Of a stretch of 64,000 nucleotides of DNA, positions 1 to 8,589 are shown piece by piece; the first letter of the stretch is position 1; every line of letters begins with the position of its first letter. The DNA lies in NCBI RefSeq assembly GCF_018595675.2, contig NZ_CP092333.1:2628001-2692000 (forward strand), written 5' to 3'. The translations under genes were made by a program, and so were the position numbers. The stretch comes from Flavihumibacter fluvii (GTDB taxonomy: Bacteria; Bacteroidota; Bacteroidia; Chitinophagales; Chitinophagaceae). The notes beneath the pieces are model-generated. The model searched no databases, had not been told where the DNA came from, and was given only the letters and a program-made list of their open reading frames with translations.

Positions 1-986
1 TCAAACAAGTAATTGACCATAGTCTCGCCAGATTCTCCTGACAATTCCATGCTGCGGCACATGCGACGGAACTGGGCTTCCTGGCCGGCATAATTAAATT
101 GCATACCATAAGGCAGGTTTACTGCATTGGCCAATCCATGGTGGGTATCGATCAATTGAGACAATGGATGTGCAAGGGAATGCACAACCCCAAGGCCCTT
201 TTGAAATGCCACTGCACCCATCAGGGACGCAATCATCATTTTGCTTCTTGATTCCAGGTCTGGTTTATTCACAGCTTTTTCAATCGACTGATTTATCAAT
301 GCCATTCCTTCCAGTGCAATACCTTCTGCCATCGGATGAAATCCTTTGGCAATATAGGCCTCCATATTATGGGTGAGGGCATCCATGCCGGTTGCAGCTG
401 TAATAAATGGTGGCAGGTCCATGCTTAGCAAAGGATCCGCAAAAACGATTTTAGCCAGGAGTTTTGGAGAGAAGAGAATGCGTTTGCGGTGTGTATCATC
501 TTCTGATATGATGGCGCTCCTGCCCACTTCGCTACCTGTTCCGCTGGTCGTAGGAACAGTAATAAAATAAGGCACATCTTCGGTTACATACTGGTCACCG
601 CCAATGAGGTCATCATAATCAAAAAGGTCGCGGTGGTGGTTGATGCGAAGGGCAATGGCGCGGGCAACATCCATCGCTGCACCACCACCAATGCCAATAA
701 TTGCATCGCGGCCGGTACTTATAAAAGCCTCCCCTCCGGCCAATACATCAGACTTTACTGGGTTCTTGTGGATGCCGGAAAACACCTCGGCTGCAATGGA
801 TTTTTGTTCAAGGCTTTTCAAAATATCCTTGAAAAAACCAAGGTCACGAACATTTGGATCGGTCACGATGAGAGGACGGGTAAATCCTGCTTTCTTCAGG
901 TGGTCAGGCAATTCTTTAATAGCGCCTGCACCAAAACGGATGACAGTCGGAAAATTATATTGCCTGATCGTATTAAAATCGGTCAT
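1..986 (-). CDS. Iron-containing alcohol dehydrogenase (3' end outside window)
   Basis: About 328 residues of a group III, metal-dependent alcohol dehydrogenase; the usual length is near 385, so the C-terminus lies beyond the left edge. The frame is open from the ATG at 984-986 to position 1. The nucleotide-binding glycine run GIGGGAAMD is encoded near 690, the TTSGTGSE loop follows, and the metal-site segments MDALTHNMEAY and HPLSQ..THHGLANA are present, so the fold and metal site look intact. The family oxidises or reduces small alcohols and aldehydes with NAD(P). It starts 9 bases after the glutamine-synthetase-like gene and is probably the third gene of one transcript with that ligase and the permease. 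A role in handling an alcohol or aldehyde released from an amine or amino-alcohol is inference. Confidence 0.88.
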   Translation of the reverse strand, partial: MTDFNTIRQYNFPTVIRFGAGAIKELPDHLKKAGFTRPLIVTDPNVRDLGFFKDILKSLEQKSIAAEVFSGIHKNPVKSDVLAGGEAFISTGRDAIIGIGGGAAMDVARAIALRINHHRDLFDYDDLIGGDQYVTEDVPYFITVPTTSGTGSEVGRSAIISEDDTHRKRILFSPKLLAKIVFADPLLSMDLPPFITAATGMDALTHNMEAYIAKGFHPMAEGIALEGMALINQSIEKAVNKPDLESRSKMMIASLMGAVAFQKGLGVVHSLAHPLSQLIDTHHGLANAVNLPYGMQFNYAGQEAQFRRMCRSMELSGESGETMVNYLF

Positions 987-995
987 AGTTATTAT

Positions 996-2366
996 TTAAA
1001 TAATTTCAAGATATCGTTGGAGTTCCCAGTCGGTTACTTTTTTGGAGAACTGCCGCCATTCCCATTCACGGGTGCTGGTAAAATGGTCAACAAAGGCATC
1101 CCCAAATAATTCCCTGGCCACTGGGGAGGATTTCATTGCCTGGCTGGCTTCCCAGAGGTTGGCCGGCAATATACCGTTCTTTTTATCCTGGTATCCACTA
1201 CCTTTTGTAGCCGGAATCTTAAGTTTCATTTTTTGCTGGATACCAAATAGCCCGGCAGCCAGGCAGCCTGCCATTGCCAGGTATGGATTTGAATCGGAAC
1301 CCACTACCCTTGTTTCCAGCCTGGTTGAACTGGCACTTCCAGGCAATGCGCGCAAGGCAGTAGTGCGGTTATCAATGGCCCACGTAATTGTAGTTGGTGC
1401 CCATGCACCTTCTACCAGGCGCTTATAACTGTTCACTGTGGGCGCGAACATAGGCAGGATATGTGGCAGGCAGTATAATTGCCCGGCGATATAACTTTCC
1501 ATCAATGAACTGATGCCACTAGACTTCTTCTTATCGAAAAAGACATTCTGCTTGCCATCTTTTGTCCACAGGCTCTGGTGGACATGGCCACTACATCCTG
1601 GCAATTGTTCATTCGGCTTGGCCATGAAACTGGCAATGAAGCCATGACGATGGGCAATTTCCTTTGTGCCTGCTTTGAATAACACGGCCCTGTCTGCTGC
1701 TTCAAGGATATCGGAATACAAAATGGCAGCTTCATAAACCCCCGGTCCGGTTTCTGTATGCAGGCCTTCCAATGGAACACCAAATTTATTCATTCCATCG
1801 AAGAGGCTGTTAAAGTACTCGCTGTTTTGGGAGGCTCGCAAAACGGAATAACCAAACATACCCTGGGTCATTGGTTGTAAGGCACTGAATTTTGACGCAT
1901 AGAGTTGTTCGGTATTATTGATAAAATTGAACCATTCAAACTCTTGTGAGAAGGAACAATTATATCCAGCTTTTGCCGCCCTGGACCGGATATTTTTCAG
2001 TAAAGACCTGGGGCAGATAGGTAATGCATCAGCATTCACATCCCGAAAATCGGCTAGAAAAAGCGGGATATCATTTTCCCATGGAATCTGGCGGAAAGTT
2101 TGAACATCTACACTTGCCTTGGCGTCGGGATAACCGCTATGCCAGCCAGTGTAAGACACATTATCATAAGCCTGGTCGCCAGCATCCCATCCGAAAACGA
2201 CATCACAAAAACCAAATCCGTTCTCAACGACAGCCCTGAATTTATCAAAGCTCATAATTTTACCCCGCAGAATGCCATCCATATCGGTAACTGCGAGTTT
2301 AACCTTTTCGGTATTCTGGTCAACCAACTGTTGCAGGATTTCCTGAATTGTTTTTTTAGGGAGCAT
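996..2366 (-). CDS. Glutamine-synthetase-family gamma-glutamyl ligase
   Basis: A 456-residue protein of the glutamine synthetase catalytic fold. Metal and substrate motifs are visible: E142 and E144 in SQEFEWF, the ETGPGVYE stretch near 205-212, H261 and H263 in GHVHQSLW, and the RLETR region near the C-terminus. The N-terminal beta-grasp part is short, as in PuuA- and GlnA4-like enzymes that glutamylate amines rather than ammonia. Its start overlaps the 3' end of the permease gene by 11 bases, which suggests translational coupling. The permease resembles ethanolamine permeases, so gamma-glutamylation of ethanolamine or a similar amine is the best guess. A true nitrogen-assimilation GS is less likely given this context and the absence of glnB or glnK. 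Confidence 0.82.
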   Translation of the reverse strand: MLPKKTIQEILQQLVDQNTEKVKLAVTDMDGILRGKIMSFDKFRAVVENGFGFCDVVFGWDAGDQAYDNVSYTGWHSGYPDAKASVDVQTFRQIPWENDIPLFLADFRDVNADALPICPRSLLKNIRSRAAKAGYNCSFSQEFEWFNFINNTEQLYASKFSALQPMTQGMFGYSVLRASQNSEYFNSLFDGMNKFGVPLEGLHTETGPGVYEAAILYSDILEAADRAVLFKAGTKEIAHRHGFIASFMAKPNEQLPGCSGHVHQSLWTKDGKQNVFFDKKKSSGISSLMESYIAGQLYCLPHILPMFAPTVNSYKRLVEGAWAPTTITWAIDNRTTALRALPGSASSTRLETRVVGSDSNPYLAMAGCLAAGLFGIQQKMKLKIPATKGSGYQDKKNGILPANLWEASQAMKSSPVARELFGDAFVDHFTSTREWEWRQFSKKVTDWELQRYLEII

Positions 2367-3720
2367 TTATTTTTCTTTTTACAAAGACGTGAAACCATAT
2401 AAAGGCGAGCACCAATATACCAAAATATATAATGGCCAGCTTCAAATTGAGTGAGATCATTGCCACCATCGACACCGAAGCAATGAAGAGGGCGGTCAAC
2501 GGGAAAATCGGATAAAAAGGCACCTTGAAAGGACGGGCCAGGTCCGGGTCAATTGTCCGGAGCCGGAGAACAGATAACATAGAAATTATATATAAACTTA
2601 CTGCACCGAAACAGGCGAGAGTGATGATCTCGGCTGTTTTTCCGGTTAATAATGCAGCAATACCAATAACCATATTCACCAGGAGTGCATTGGCAGGTGT
2701 TTTAAAACGGGCATTCACCTGGCCCAGTGAAGGTGAAATGTATTTCACCCGGCCAAATTCAAAGGTAGCCCTACCGGCAGCCAGGATGATGCCGTGAAAG
2801 GATGCCACCAATCCCATTAAGCCAATGGTAATCAGAAGGTGGTATAACCAGCCGGAATCTCCTGTGATGGCAGACATGGCAAGGGGCAAAGGGGAATCAG
2901 ATGGAAGTGCTCCGGGTATTGCATACACGATAGCTTCCCATCCACCAACTCCAATTGCCGAAACAAACACCAGCACACATAAAATAACCAGTGTGGCGAG
3001 GGCTGAACCAAATCCTTTGAGAACGGTTTTTTGAGGGTTGATGGTTTCTTCGGCTACATTGGCAACGCCTTCAAGGCCAAGGAAAAACCATATCGCAAAA
3101 GGAATAGCTGCCCATGCCCCTTTCCATCCATTTGGAAACGCATTTATTTGCAAACTAGCTGCTTTAAAATGAGGAAGTGTTATACCAGCAAAAAGTAACA
3201 ATTCAAAAACAGCAAATACGGTTACAACCAATTCAAAGGTAGCAGCCAACCTGACCCCTGCTATATTTAATCCAGTAAACAGCAGGTAGGCAATAATGGC
3301 GATAACATTAACCGGTACCTGTGGGAAAAAAATATGGAAATATGCACCAATGGCCGCCGCAATAGCTGGTGGGGCAAAAACAAATTCAATAATCTGGGCC
3401 ATACCTCCAATAAACCCAAGGTCCCGGCCCAGGGCCTTTGTTGCATAGTCGAATACCCCTCCGGCTTTGGGAACTGCACAAGCAAGTTCAGTATAGGAAA
3501 AGGTGAAGGTCACATACATGATGATGATAAAAAAAGTAGCGATAGCCATTCCAAGTGTTCCGCCCTCAGCCAACCCGAGATTCCATCCGAAATACATGCC
3601 AGAAATAACATACCCCACACCCAGCCCCCAAAGCATAAATGGGCCCAGTGTCCGGGACAGGTGTGGTGAATTATTGGCACCTTGTAATAAATTATTGGCA
3701 GATTTTGGTGATTCTGTCAT
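2356..3720 (-). CDS. APC-superfamily permease, ethanolamine-permease-like
   Basis: A 454-residue integral membrane protein with about 12 hydrophobic segments. The first segment holds GVGYVISGMYFGWNLGLAEGG and the second ends in the ELACAVPKAGG signature typical of amino acid-polyamine-organocation permeases. The GYVISGxxFGWN segment is characteristic of ethanolamine permeases, so this subfamily is favoured over general amino acid uptake. It is the first gene of the permease-ligase-dehydrogenase transcript and lies 29 bases beyond the end of the histidine kinase gene. It probably imports the amine that the downstream ligase glutamylates. Confidence 0.82.
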   Translation of the reverse strand: MTESPKSANNLLQGANNSPHLSRTLGPFMLWGLGVGYVISGMYFGWNLGLAEGGTLGMAIATFFIIIMYVTFTFSYTELACAVPKAGGVFDYATKALGRDLGFIGGMAQIIEFVFAPPAIAAAIGAYFHIFFPQVPVNVIAIIAYLLFTGLNIAGVRLAATFELVVTVFAVFELLLFAGITLPHFKAASLQINAFPNGWKGAWAAIPFAIWFFLGLEGVANVAEETINPQKTVLKGFGSALATLVILCVLVFVSAIGVGGWEAIVYAIPGALPSDSPLPLAMSAITGDSGWLYHLLITIGLMGLVASFHGIILAAGRATFEFGRVKYISPSLGQVNARFKTPANALLVNMVIGIAALLTGKTAEIITLACFGAVSLYIISMLSVLRLRTIDPDLARPFKVPFYPIFPLTALFIASVSMVAMISLNLKLAIIYFGILVLAFIWFHVFVKRKINAP

Positions 3721-3749
3721 GCATTGATTTCACTGAAATTAATAAATTA

Positions 3750-5513
3750 TCAGTTTCCTACACCATTCACTATAGAAGGTTGTGAAAGTGGTATTTGAAC
3801 ATCCAGCGTACAACCCTCACCGGGAGCTGTTGTTATCTTCATTTGACCACCATATAATTTAATACGGCTTGCGATATTCCTGAAACCTATCCCTGCACTT
3901 TTAGTAGTTACATCAAAGCCTATTCCATCATCCGCGATCCTGACCTGTATTTTACCGGCAGTGGCATCGAGATGTATCATTACATTTGTGGCCATTGAAT
4001 ATTTCATAATATTATTCACCTGCTCCTGGATAATCCGGTAAACCGTCAACTTGCATTTTTCGTCAAGGCTGTTCAGTATTTTCTTTCCGGTAAATTTCAG
4101 GTCCAGTTTCATTTTACCCGACAACCAAAGGCTTTTCGTAAGTTCCTCAATAGCTGCAGTAATCTGCCGTTCAGGAACCATTGGGGCTACAAGTGAATGG
4201 GACAATTTTCGGGTTTCATTAATAGCAGAATATACATCATTACGGGCCTTCTCAAGTCTTTCATCCTTTCTTTCCACATTAAACAAAGCTGTATCGAGCA
4301 TCATTTTTGCAGAAGCCAGCAACTGACTGATATTATCATGAAGTTCAATGCCGATTTCCTTTCGTTCATTTTCCTGGGCTTCAATCTTGTTTTCAATAAT
4401 TTCCTTTTGCCGTTGCAGGTTCTGTTTCTGTATGATATCGGTTATATCAGTGGAAATGGCCGCTATCGCATATACTTCACCATTGCGGTTGATCAATGGG
4501 AATTTTACTGAATAATAATGAAATACTTGTCCGTCCACAACAGCATTTTCTTCTATTTCAAGCAATCGGCGCTCTTCAATTACCAGGTCATCATTCTGTG
4601 TATTTTGCTTGGCAGAGCTATCCTGGCTGATATCAAACATTGTTTTACCGATCACTGATTCAGCACTTACATTATATGTTTTTGCAAACTGTTTATTTAC
4701 GAGCGCAAACCGACCGAACAAATCTTTAACATAAATAATAGAAGGTGTGTTATCAATGATAGACTGCAATATCTGCTTATTATTTTCCAATAAGTCTTTT
4801 GCTTTTCGGCTGATCCGGGTATTATGCCAAAGTGCCAGGAATGCTGCAGTGACAATCAGGATAAGTACAATCACGAGTATAATATTCAACCAACTGAAAA
4901 TTTCATTGCTGCTAGTATTCGCTTCCTTCCTTTCTGACAGGTTTTTATTTTCTTCAGCTTTGACCTGGTCAATAATACTATCAAGGAATTTATTGCGGTT
5001 AATATCTGGTTGGCTGATGATAAAGTTTTCAGCAGCTATTGCACCGTTCTTTTTCCGGAGTTGTATACAGGCTTCCAGGAATTCCATCTTCTTTTGCAGG
5101 AGGCTTTTAAGGGAATCAAGCCTTGAACGCTGTAAGGTATTATCACCGGACAAATTTTTCAGATTATTGATCCTCGTGAAGATCGTCTGGCGGGTGGTAT
5201 AGAAGGGTTCCAGGAAGGTATAATCACCTGTAATCACATAACCCCTAACTCCCAGTTCAAGGTCCTTTACAGCAGCAGAAATCTGTTCCGCATCATAAAG
5301 CACCTGGCGGGTATGGTCCAACCTTTGGTAAGTATCCTGATTATCGAGGTTGTTTTGGTATGTTTTGACACCAAGCAGGATGATACCAAAAATGATGACC
5401 AATGAAATCGCCAACAGGTTCTGTTCGTAACTAGGCTTTGTTCTTTTAAACTGATGAACGAACCGTCGAAGTTTCAACTCAAAACCCTGGTAAAAGGCAT
5501 TCCGGTTATTCAT
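3750..5513 (-). CDS. Membrane sensor histidine kinase (CHASE3-PAS-HisKA_3-HATPase)
   Basis: A 587-residue hybrid of sensing and kinase modules. A membrane segment at about 33-50 is followed by a CHASE3-like helical periplasmic domain (about 55-200, with the ELGVRGYVITGD motif), a second membrane segment at 207-229, a PAS domain (about 245-360) and a HisKA_3 dimerisation domain. The probable phospho-acceptor is H392 in ELHDNISQLL. The HATPase domain has its D-box at 528-532 (ADDGIGFD). This is the NarL/LuxR-type kinase class. No partner response regulator lies in the window. The gene sits just upstream of the permease operon with a 29-base gap, so co-transcription or regulation of that operon is possible but unproven. 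Confidence 0.88.
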   Translation of the reverse strand: MNNRNAFYQGFELKLRRFVHQFKRTKPSYEQNLLAISLVIIFGIILLGVKTYQNNLDNQDTYQRLDHTRQVLYDAEQISAAVKDLELGVRGYVITGDYTFLEPFYTTRQTIFTRINNLKNLSGDNTLQRSRLDSLKSLLQKKMEFLEACIQLRKKNGAIAAENFIISQPDINRNKFLDSIIDQVKAEENKNLSERKEANTSSNEIFSWLNIILVIVLILIVTAAFLALWHNTRISRKAKDLLENNKQILQSIIDNTPSIIYVKDLFGRFALVNKQFAKTYNVSAESVIGKTMFDISQDSSAKQNTQNDDLVIEERRLLEIEENAVVDGQVFHYYSVKFPLINRNGEVYAIAAISTDITDIIQKQNLQRQKEIIENKIEAQENERKEIGIELHDNISQLLASAKMMLDTALFNVERKDERLEKARNDVYSAINETRKLSHSLVAPMVPERQITAAIEELTKSLWLSGKMKLDLKFTGKKILNSLDEKCKLTVYRIIQEQVNNIMKYSMATNVMIHLDATAGKIQVRIADDGIGFDVTTKSAGIGFRNIASRIKLYGGQMKITTAPGEGCTLDVQIPLSQPSIVNGVGN

Positions 5514-5556
5514 TTCAGGATGGATTGTACGATAATATACTAATTAATTAGCGAGA

Positions 5557-6198
5557 TTAAAAAGGCCTGACCATAACATTCCTGAACCAGATGGGCGCCC
5601 CAGCATGTTTGCCCTGCAACCCGATATATCCTGAAGTGGGCAGAATATTAAGCGGCTTATTGAGCCAATCCGGTATGTCCGAGCCATCCGGATTCTTTTT
5701 GGCCGATGTCCATTTGCTCATATCCATGGTAGTGACCAATACCCCATTTAATATTACTGTAATCAGCGTTCCATAGCAGGTGATGGTGAAATGGTTCCAT
5801 TCCCCTGGCTGATGAACAACCTTCTGCCTGATTGCAGCTTTTCGCCCAAATATGGCGCCACATTGCCAGGTAGCCGGAGATGCTGACCATTTATCGGAAA
5901 AGTCATCGGCAATCTGGATCTCCACCGAATTGGCCACCCATTTAGCAGTATCGGTGCAATACACTATAACCCCGCTATTCGTACCTGATGCAGTTTTGAA
6001 ATCAAGATCCAGTATAAAATTCTCGAATGATGTTTTAGTCCACAAAACATGGTCAGCTGATGCTGTTAATATGCCATTCTCACTGGTCCATATTCCTTTT
6101 GGGAAATTCGCATTGGACAAATCCGACCGGAATAATGGTTCTTGTGCTGATACAGTTAAAGCAAGTAGCAGAAAAAACAGAAGAGATGGGTATTTCAT
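5557..6198 (-). CDS. Secreted DUF1080 (3-keto-disaccharide hydrolase-like) protein
   Basis: A 213-residue exported protein with a Sec signal of about 18 residues ending SAQ, then a single jelly-roll domain of the DUF1080 / LamG-like family. Typical strings include SGVIVY, VEIQI, GEWNH and the closing GYIGLQGKHAGAPIWFRNV. Members of this family act on 3-keto-glycosides or bind sugars. The chain has the expected family length and appears complete. It lies 10 bases upstream (in transcription terms downstream) of the HAD gene and 43 bases before the kinase gene. The specific substrate cannot be read from sequence. Confidence 0.85.
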   Translation of the reverse strand: MKYPSLLFFLLLALTVSAQEPLFRSDLSNANFPKGIWTSENGILTASADHVLWTKTSFENFILDLDFKTASGTNSGVIVYCTDTAKWVANSVEIQIADDFSDKWSASPATWQCGAIFGRKAAIRQKVVHQPGEWNHFTITCYGTLITVILNGVLVTTMDMSKWTSAKKNPDGSDIPDWLNKPLNILPTSGYIGLQGKHAGAPIWFRNVMVRPF

Positions 6199-6208
6199 AG
6201 TAAAAAAA

Positions 6209-6898
6209 TTACCCTAACAATATAGGCAGAATTTCAGTGATATGATTCAATTGCCTGAAGTTGGCATGATCAATGGTATGTTCCACCTGTTCGTGTGCCC
6301 AGGTAGTATGGTATGGAATATGGACAGCATATGCGCCGATGTTCAATACCGGCAATACATCTGATTTCAATGAGTTACCAATCATTATAAATTCTTCAGG
6401 CAGGATATCGAGGTGCCTGATCAATTTCGTATAATCACGCTCCTGCTTATCACTCATGATTTCAATATGGTGAAAATGGTGATCAATCCCTGAGTTCTTT
6501 AATTTTCTTTCCTGGTCAAGCAAGTCACCTTTTGTTGCCACCACTAAGCGGTAACTTTTCTTGAGCGCCAGCAGAACTTCCTCTATTCCATCAAACAATT
6601 CGATAGGCCGGCCTAAAAGATCTTTACCAAAATCAATAATTTTTCCAATTACCTCGATGCTTATCGTATTGTTCGTCACTTTCATGGCTGTTTCAATCAT
6701 CGACAACATGTAACCTTTGATACCGTATCCATACAGGGAAAGATTCTGGATCTCTACCATTAGCAGCTCGCGGGCGGTAGTGTGTTGTGGAAGATAATCT
6801 TCCAGCAAAGCGCAAAATTTATGTTCTATTTCCTGGAAATACGGTTCATTTACCCATAGGGTATCATCCGCATCAAAGGCAATGACTTTAATATTCAT
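6209..6898 (-). CDS. HAD-superfamily hydrolase
   Basis: A 229-residue cytoplasmic phosphatase-like protein. The frame stays open upstream to 6988, but the HAD motif I (FDADDTLW) begins six residues after the ATG at 6896-6898, and the upstream extension is not family-like, so 6898 is chosen. Motif II is VVATKGD, the motif III lysine lies in the DKQERDY region, and motif IV is MIGNSLKSDVLP. The cap is helical. The family dephosphorylates small phospho-metabolites; substrate unknown. It precedes the DUF1080 gene by 10 bases and probably shares its transcript. Confidence 0.85.
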   Translation of the reverse strand: MNIKVIAFDADDTLWVNEPYFQEIEHKFCALLEDYLPQHTTARELLMVEIQNLSLYGYGIKGYMLSMIETAMKVTNNTISIEVIGKIIDFGKDLLGRPIELFDGIEEVLLALKKSYRLVVATKGDLLDQERKLKNSGIDHHFHHIEIMSDKQERDYTKLIRHLDILPEEFIMIGNSLKSDVLPVLNIGAYAVHIPYHTTWAHEQVEHTIDHANFRQLNHITEILPILLG

Positions 6899-7230
6899 AC
6901 TTGAAAAATAGGGTTCCAACGCTTTCGCAAACTTACTGATTTTCAATTTTACGGATACTGGCCTGGCTAATTCCGGTGCTGTGATCAACAGTTAATGTAA
7001 CATTATCCCCATGTTTCCTTGAATCATCAGTGGTACATAGTAACCAAAAGGGGCTTAAATCGGCCAGCCTGGCATTTTCCACATGAACCAGATCTTTTAC
7101 TTGATTTTTGATTGACTGGCAAAGCGCCAAATTTTCACACGATAATGAATAACAATAATCATCTTGAAATCGCTATTTGAAATTTCTTATCGAAATAATA
7201 CACAATGACCATGGAACATAACAACGGTTA
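6899..7230. other. Intergenic region, no gene supported
   Basis: About 330 bases between the HAD gene start and the end of the alpha-fucosidase gene. A 65-codon minus-strand frame (6933-7130) overlaps it but has no family resemblance, export signal or neighbour logic, so I do not call it. The stretch probably carries the promoter of the HAD/DUF1080 transcript. Confidence 0.5.
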
Positions 7231-8559
7231 TTATAACCCACCCTGGCCCCTGTAAAGTTTAACTGGTTTATCGAGCTTCAGTTTTAAAACTGTTACATAC
7301 TTATCCAGGACATTCTCCGGCAAGTCTATATAAACCAGTCCGGGTACCGGGCTCCAGGAAATTTTACCCACGACTTTATGCGTGATTTTAGCATTGCTAC
7401 CTAAAACAGTAATTTCATTAATCTTATTATCTAAGCCTTTGACCATGATTTGTCCGGAAGTTTTACCATGGACAAATAAGTATAATGTTGCGGAATCCTT
7501 TGATAAGGTTGTGGGGCCGTAAAAATGCCCTTGAGCGATACCGCCAACAGTATTAAAAATAGCTTCCCCGTTTTTTGCATTCCAGGCGCCTAATTCTTTC
7601 AGGACATTTACCTGTTCTTCGGGGATAGTTCCATCTTCCTTTGGACCAATATCGAGCAAAAGGTTTCCACCATTGGCAACAGCATCAACAAAAATCGTGA
7701 TGATTTCATAAGGTGTTTTCCAGTTATTGTCAGTATGCTGGTAGCCCCAGTTATTGTTAATGGTCATGCATAGCTCCCACCAGTTGAAGGGTGGCCTGGT
7801 AACCGGGAAGTTTTGCTCAGGTGTGGCATAATCGCCATAGCCCTGGAGACGACCATTGATGATGGCATTTGGATTTTTAGAAAGAATAAGGTAGCGTACT
7901 TTCTCAGACTCCCATTCTTCGGCACTGTGTTCCCAATCACCATCAAACCACCAGAGATCAGGATTAAACTGGGCATTAATCTCTTTGATCTGTGCCTGGA
8001 AAAAATTCCGGAACTGGTTCCAGCGCCCATAATCATTTTGTACCTGGTACCTGGAACTATCCTTCATGAAACCGGGATACCTTGCATCAGACCAGTCGAT
8101 CAGGGAATAATATGCACCACATCTAATATTACGTTTTCGCAATTCTTCAAATAGTGGCTTAACCATATCACGTTTTGCCGGTGTGGCTTTTACTGTGCTC
8201 AGGTTACCTTGCCTGGTATCGTACATAGCCACACCGTCGTGGTGTTTAGTGGTGATTACAGCATACCTGGCTCCGGATTCTCGGATCAGATCGGCCCAGG
8301 CTGCAGGATCATAATTCCGTAATGTGAAGCCTTTTAATTGTTTCATATAATCGGTATAGGAGATTTTCTTATTATAAAAACTCCAGGATTCATCAACCCC
8401 ATTTACCGCATATATGCCGGAATGTATAAAAATCCCCAGCTTCGCATCTCCAAACCATTGCATTTTCGGCGCAATCGATTTGGGATCAATTTTCGGCTGA
8501 GAAATTGCAAATAAGGAAACCCAGCAAAAAAAACCTGCTAAACAAATTCTTTGAAACAT
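7231..8559 (-). CDS. Exported alpha-L-fucosidase, GH29
   Basis: A 442-residue secreted enzyme with a Sec signal peptide (about residues 1-20, ending AISQ). GH29 landmarks are MQWFGDAKLGIFIHSG near 33-48, TKHHDG at 104-109 and WWFDGDWE, in which D206 is the expected nucleophile. A short beta-sandwich follows the TIM barrel. The family removes alpha-linked L-fucose with retention of configuration. The gene follows GH92 by 30 bases and GH31 beyond it, so the three form an exported exo-glycosidase set suited to trimming fucosylated, mannosylated glycans such as N-glycans. Periplasmic location is likely because there is no T9SS tail or lipobox. Confidence 0.92.
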   Translation of the reverse strand: MFQRICLAGFFCWVSLFAISQPKIDPKSIAPKMQWFGDAKLGIFIHSGIYAVNGVDESWSFYNKKISYTDYMKQLKGFTLRNYDPAAWADLIRESGARYAVITTKHHDGVAMYDTRQGNLSTVKATPAKRDMVKPLFEELRKRNIRCGAYYSLIDWSDARYPGFMKDSSRYQVQNDYGRWNQFRNFFQAQIKEINAQFNPDLWWFDGDWEHSAEEWESEKVRYLILSKNPNAIINGRLQGYGDYATPEQNFPVTRPPFNWWELCMTINNNWGYQHTDNNWKTPYEIITIFVDAVANGGNLLLDIGPKEDGTIPEEQVNVLKELGAWNAKNGEAIFNTVGGIAQGHFYGPTTLSKDSATLYLFVHGKTSGQIMVKGLDNKINEITVLGSNAKITHKVVGKISWSPVPGLVYIDLPENVLDKYVTVLKLKLDKPVKLYRGQGGL

Positions 8560-8589
8560 TTTATCTGTTTTTCTGAATAAATGATATTA

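Noticed and set aside
6933-7130. 65-codon minus-strand frame before the HAD gene
   Set aside because: No signal peptide, motif or composition like the neighbours; probably chance in the intergenic region.
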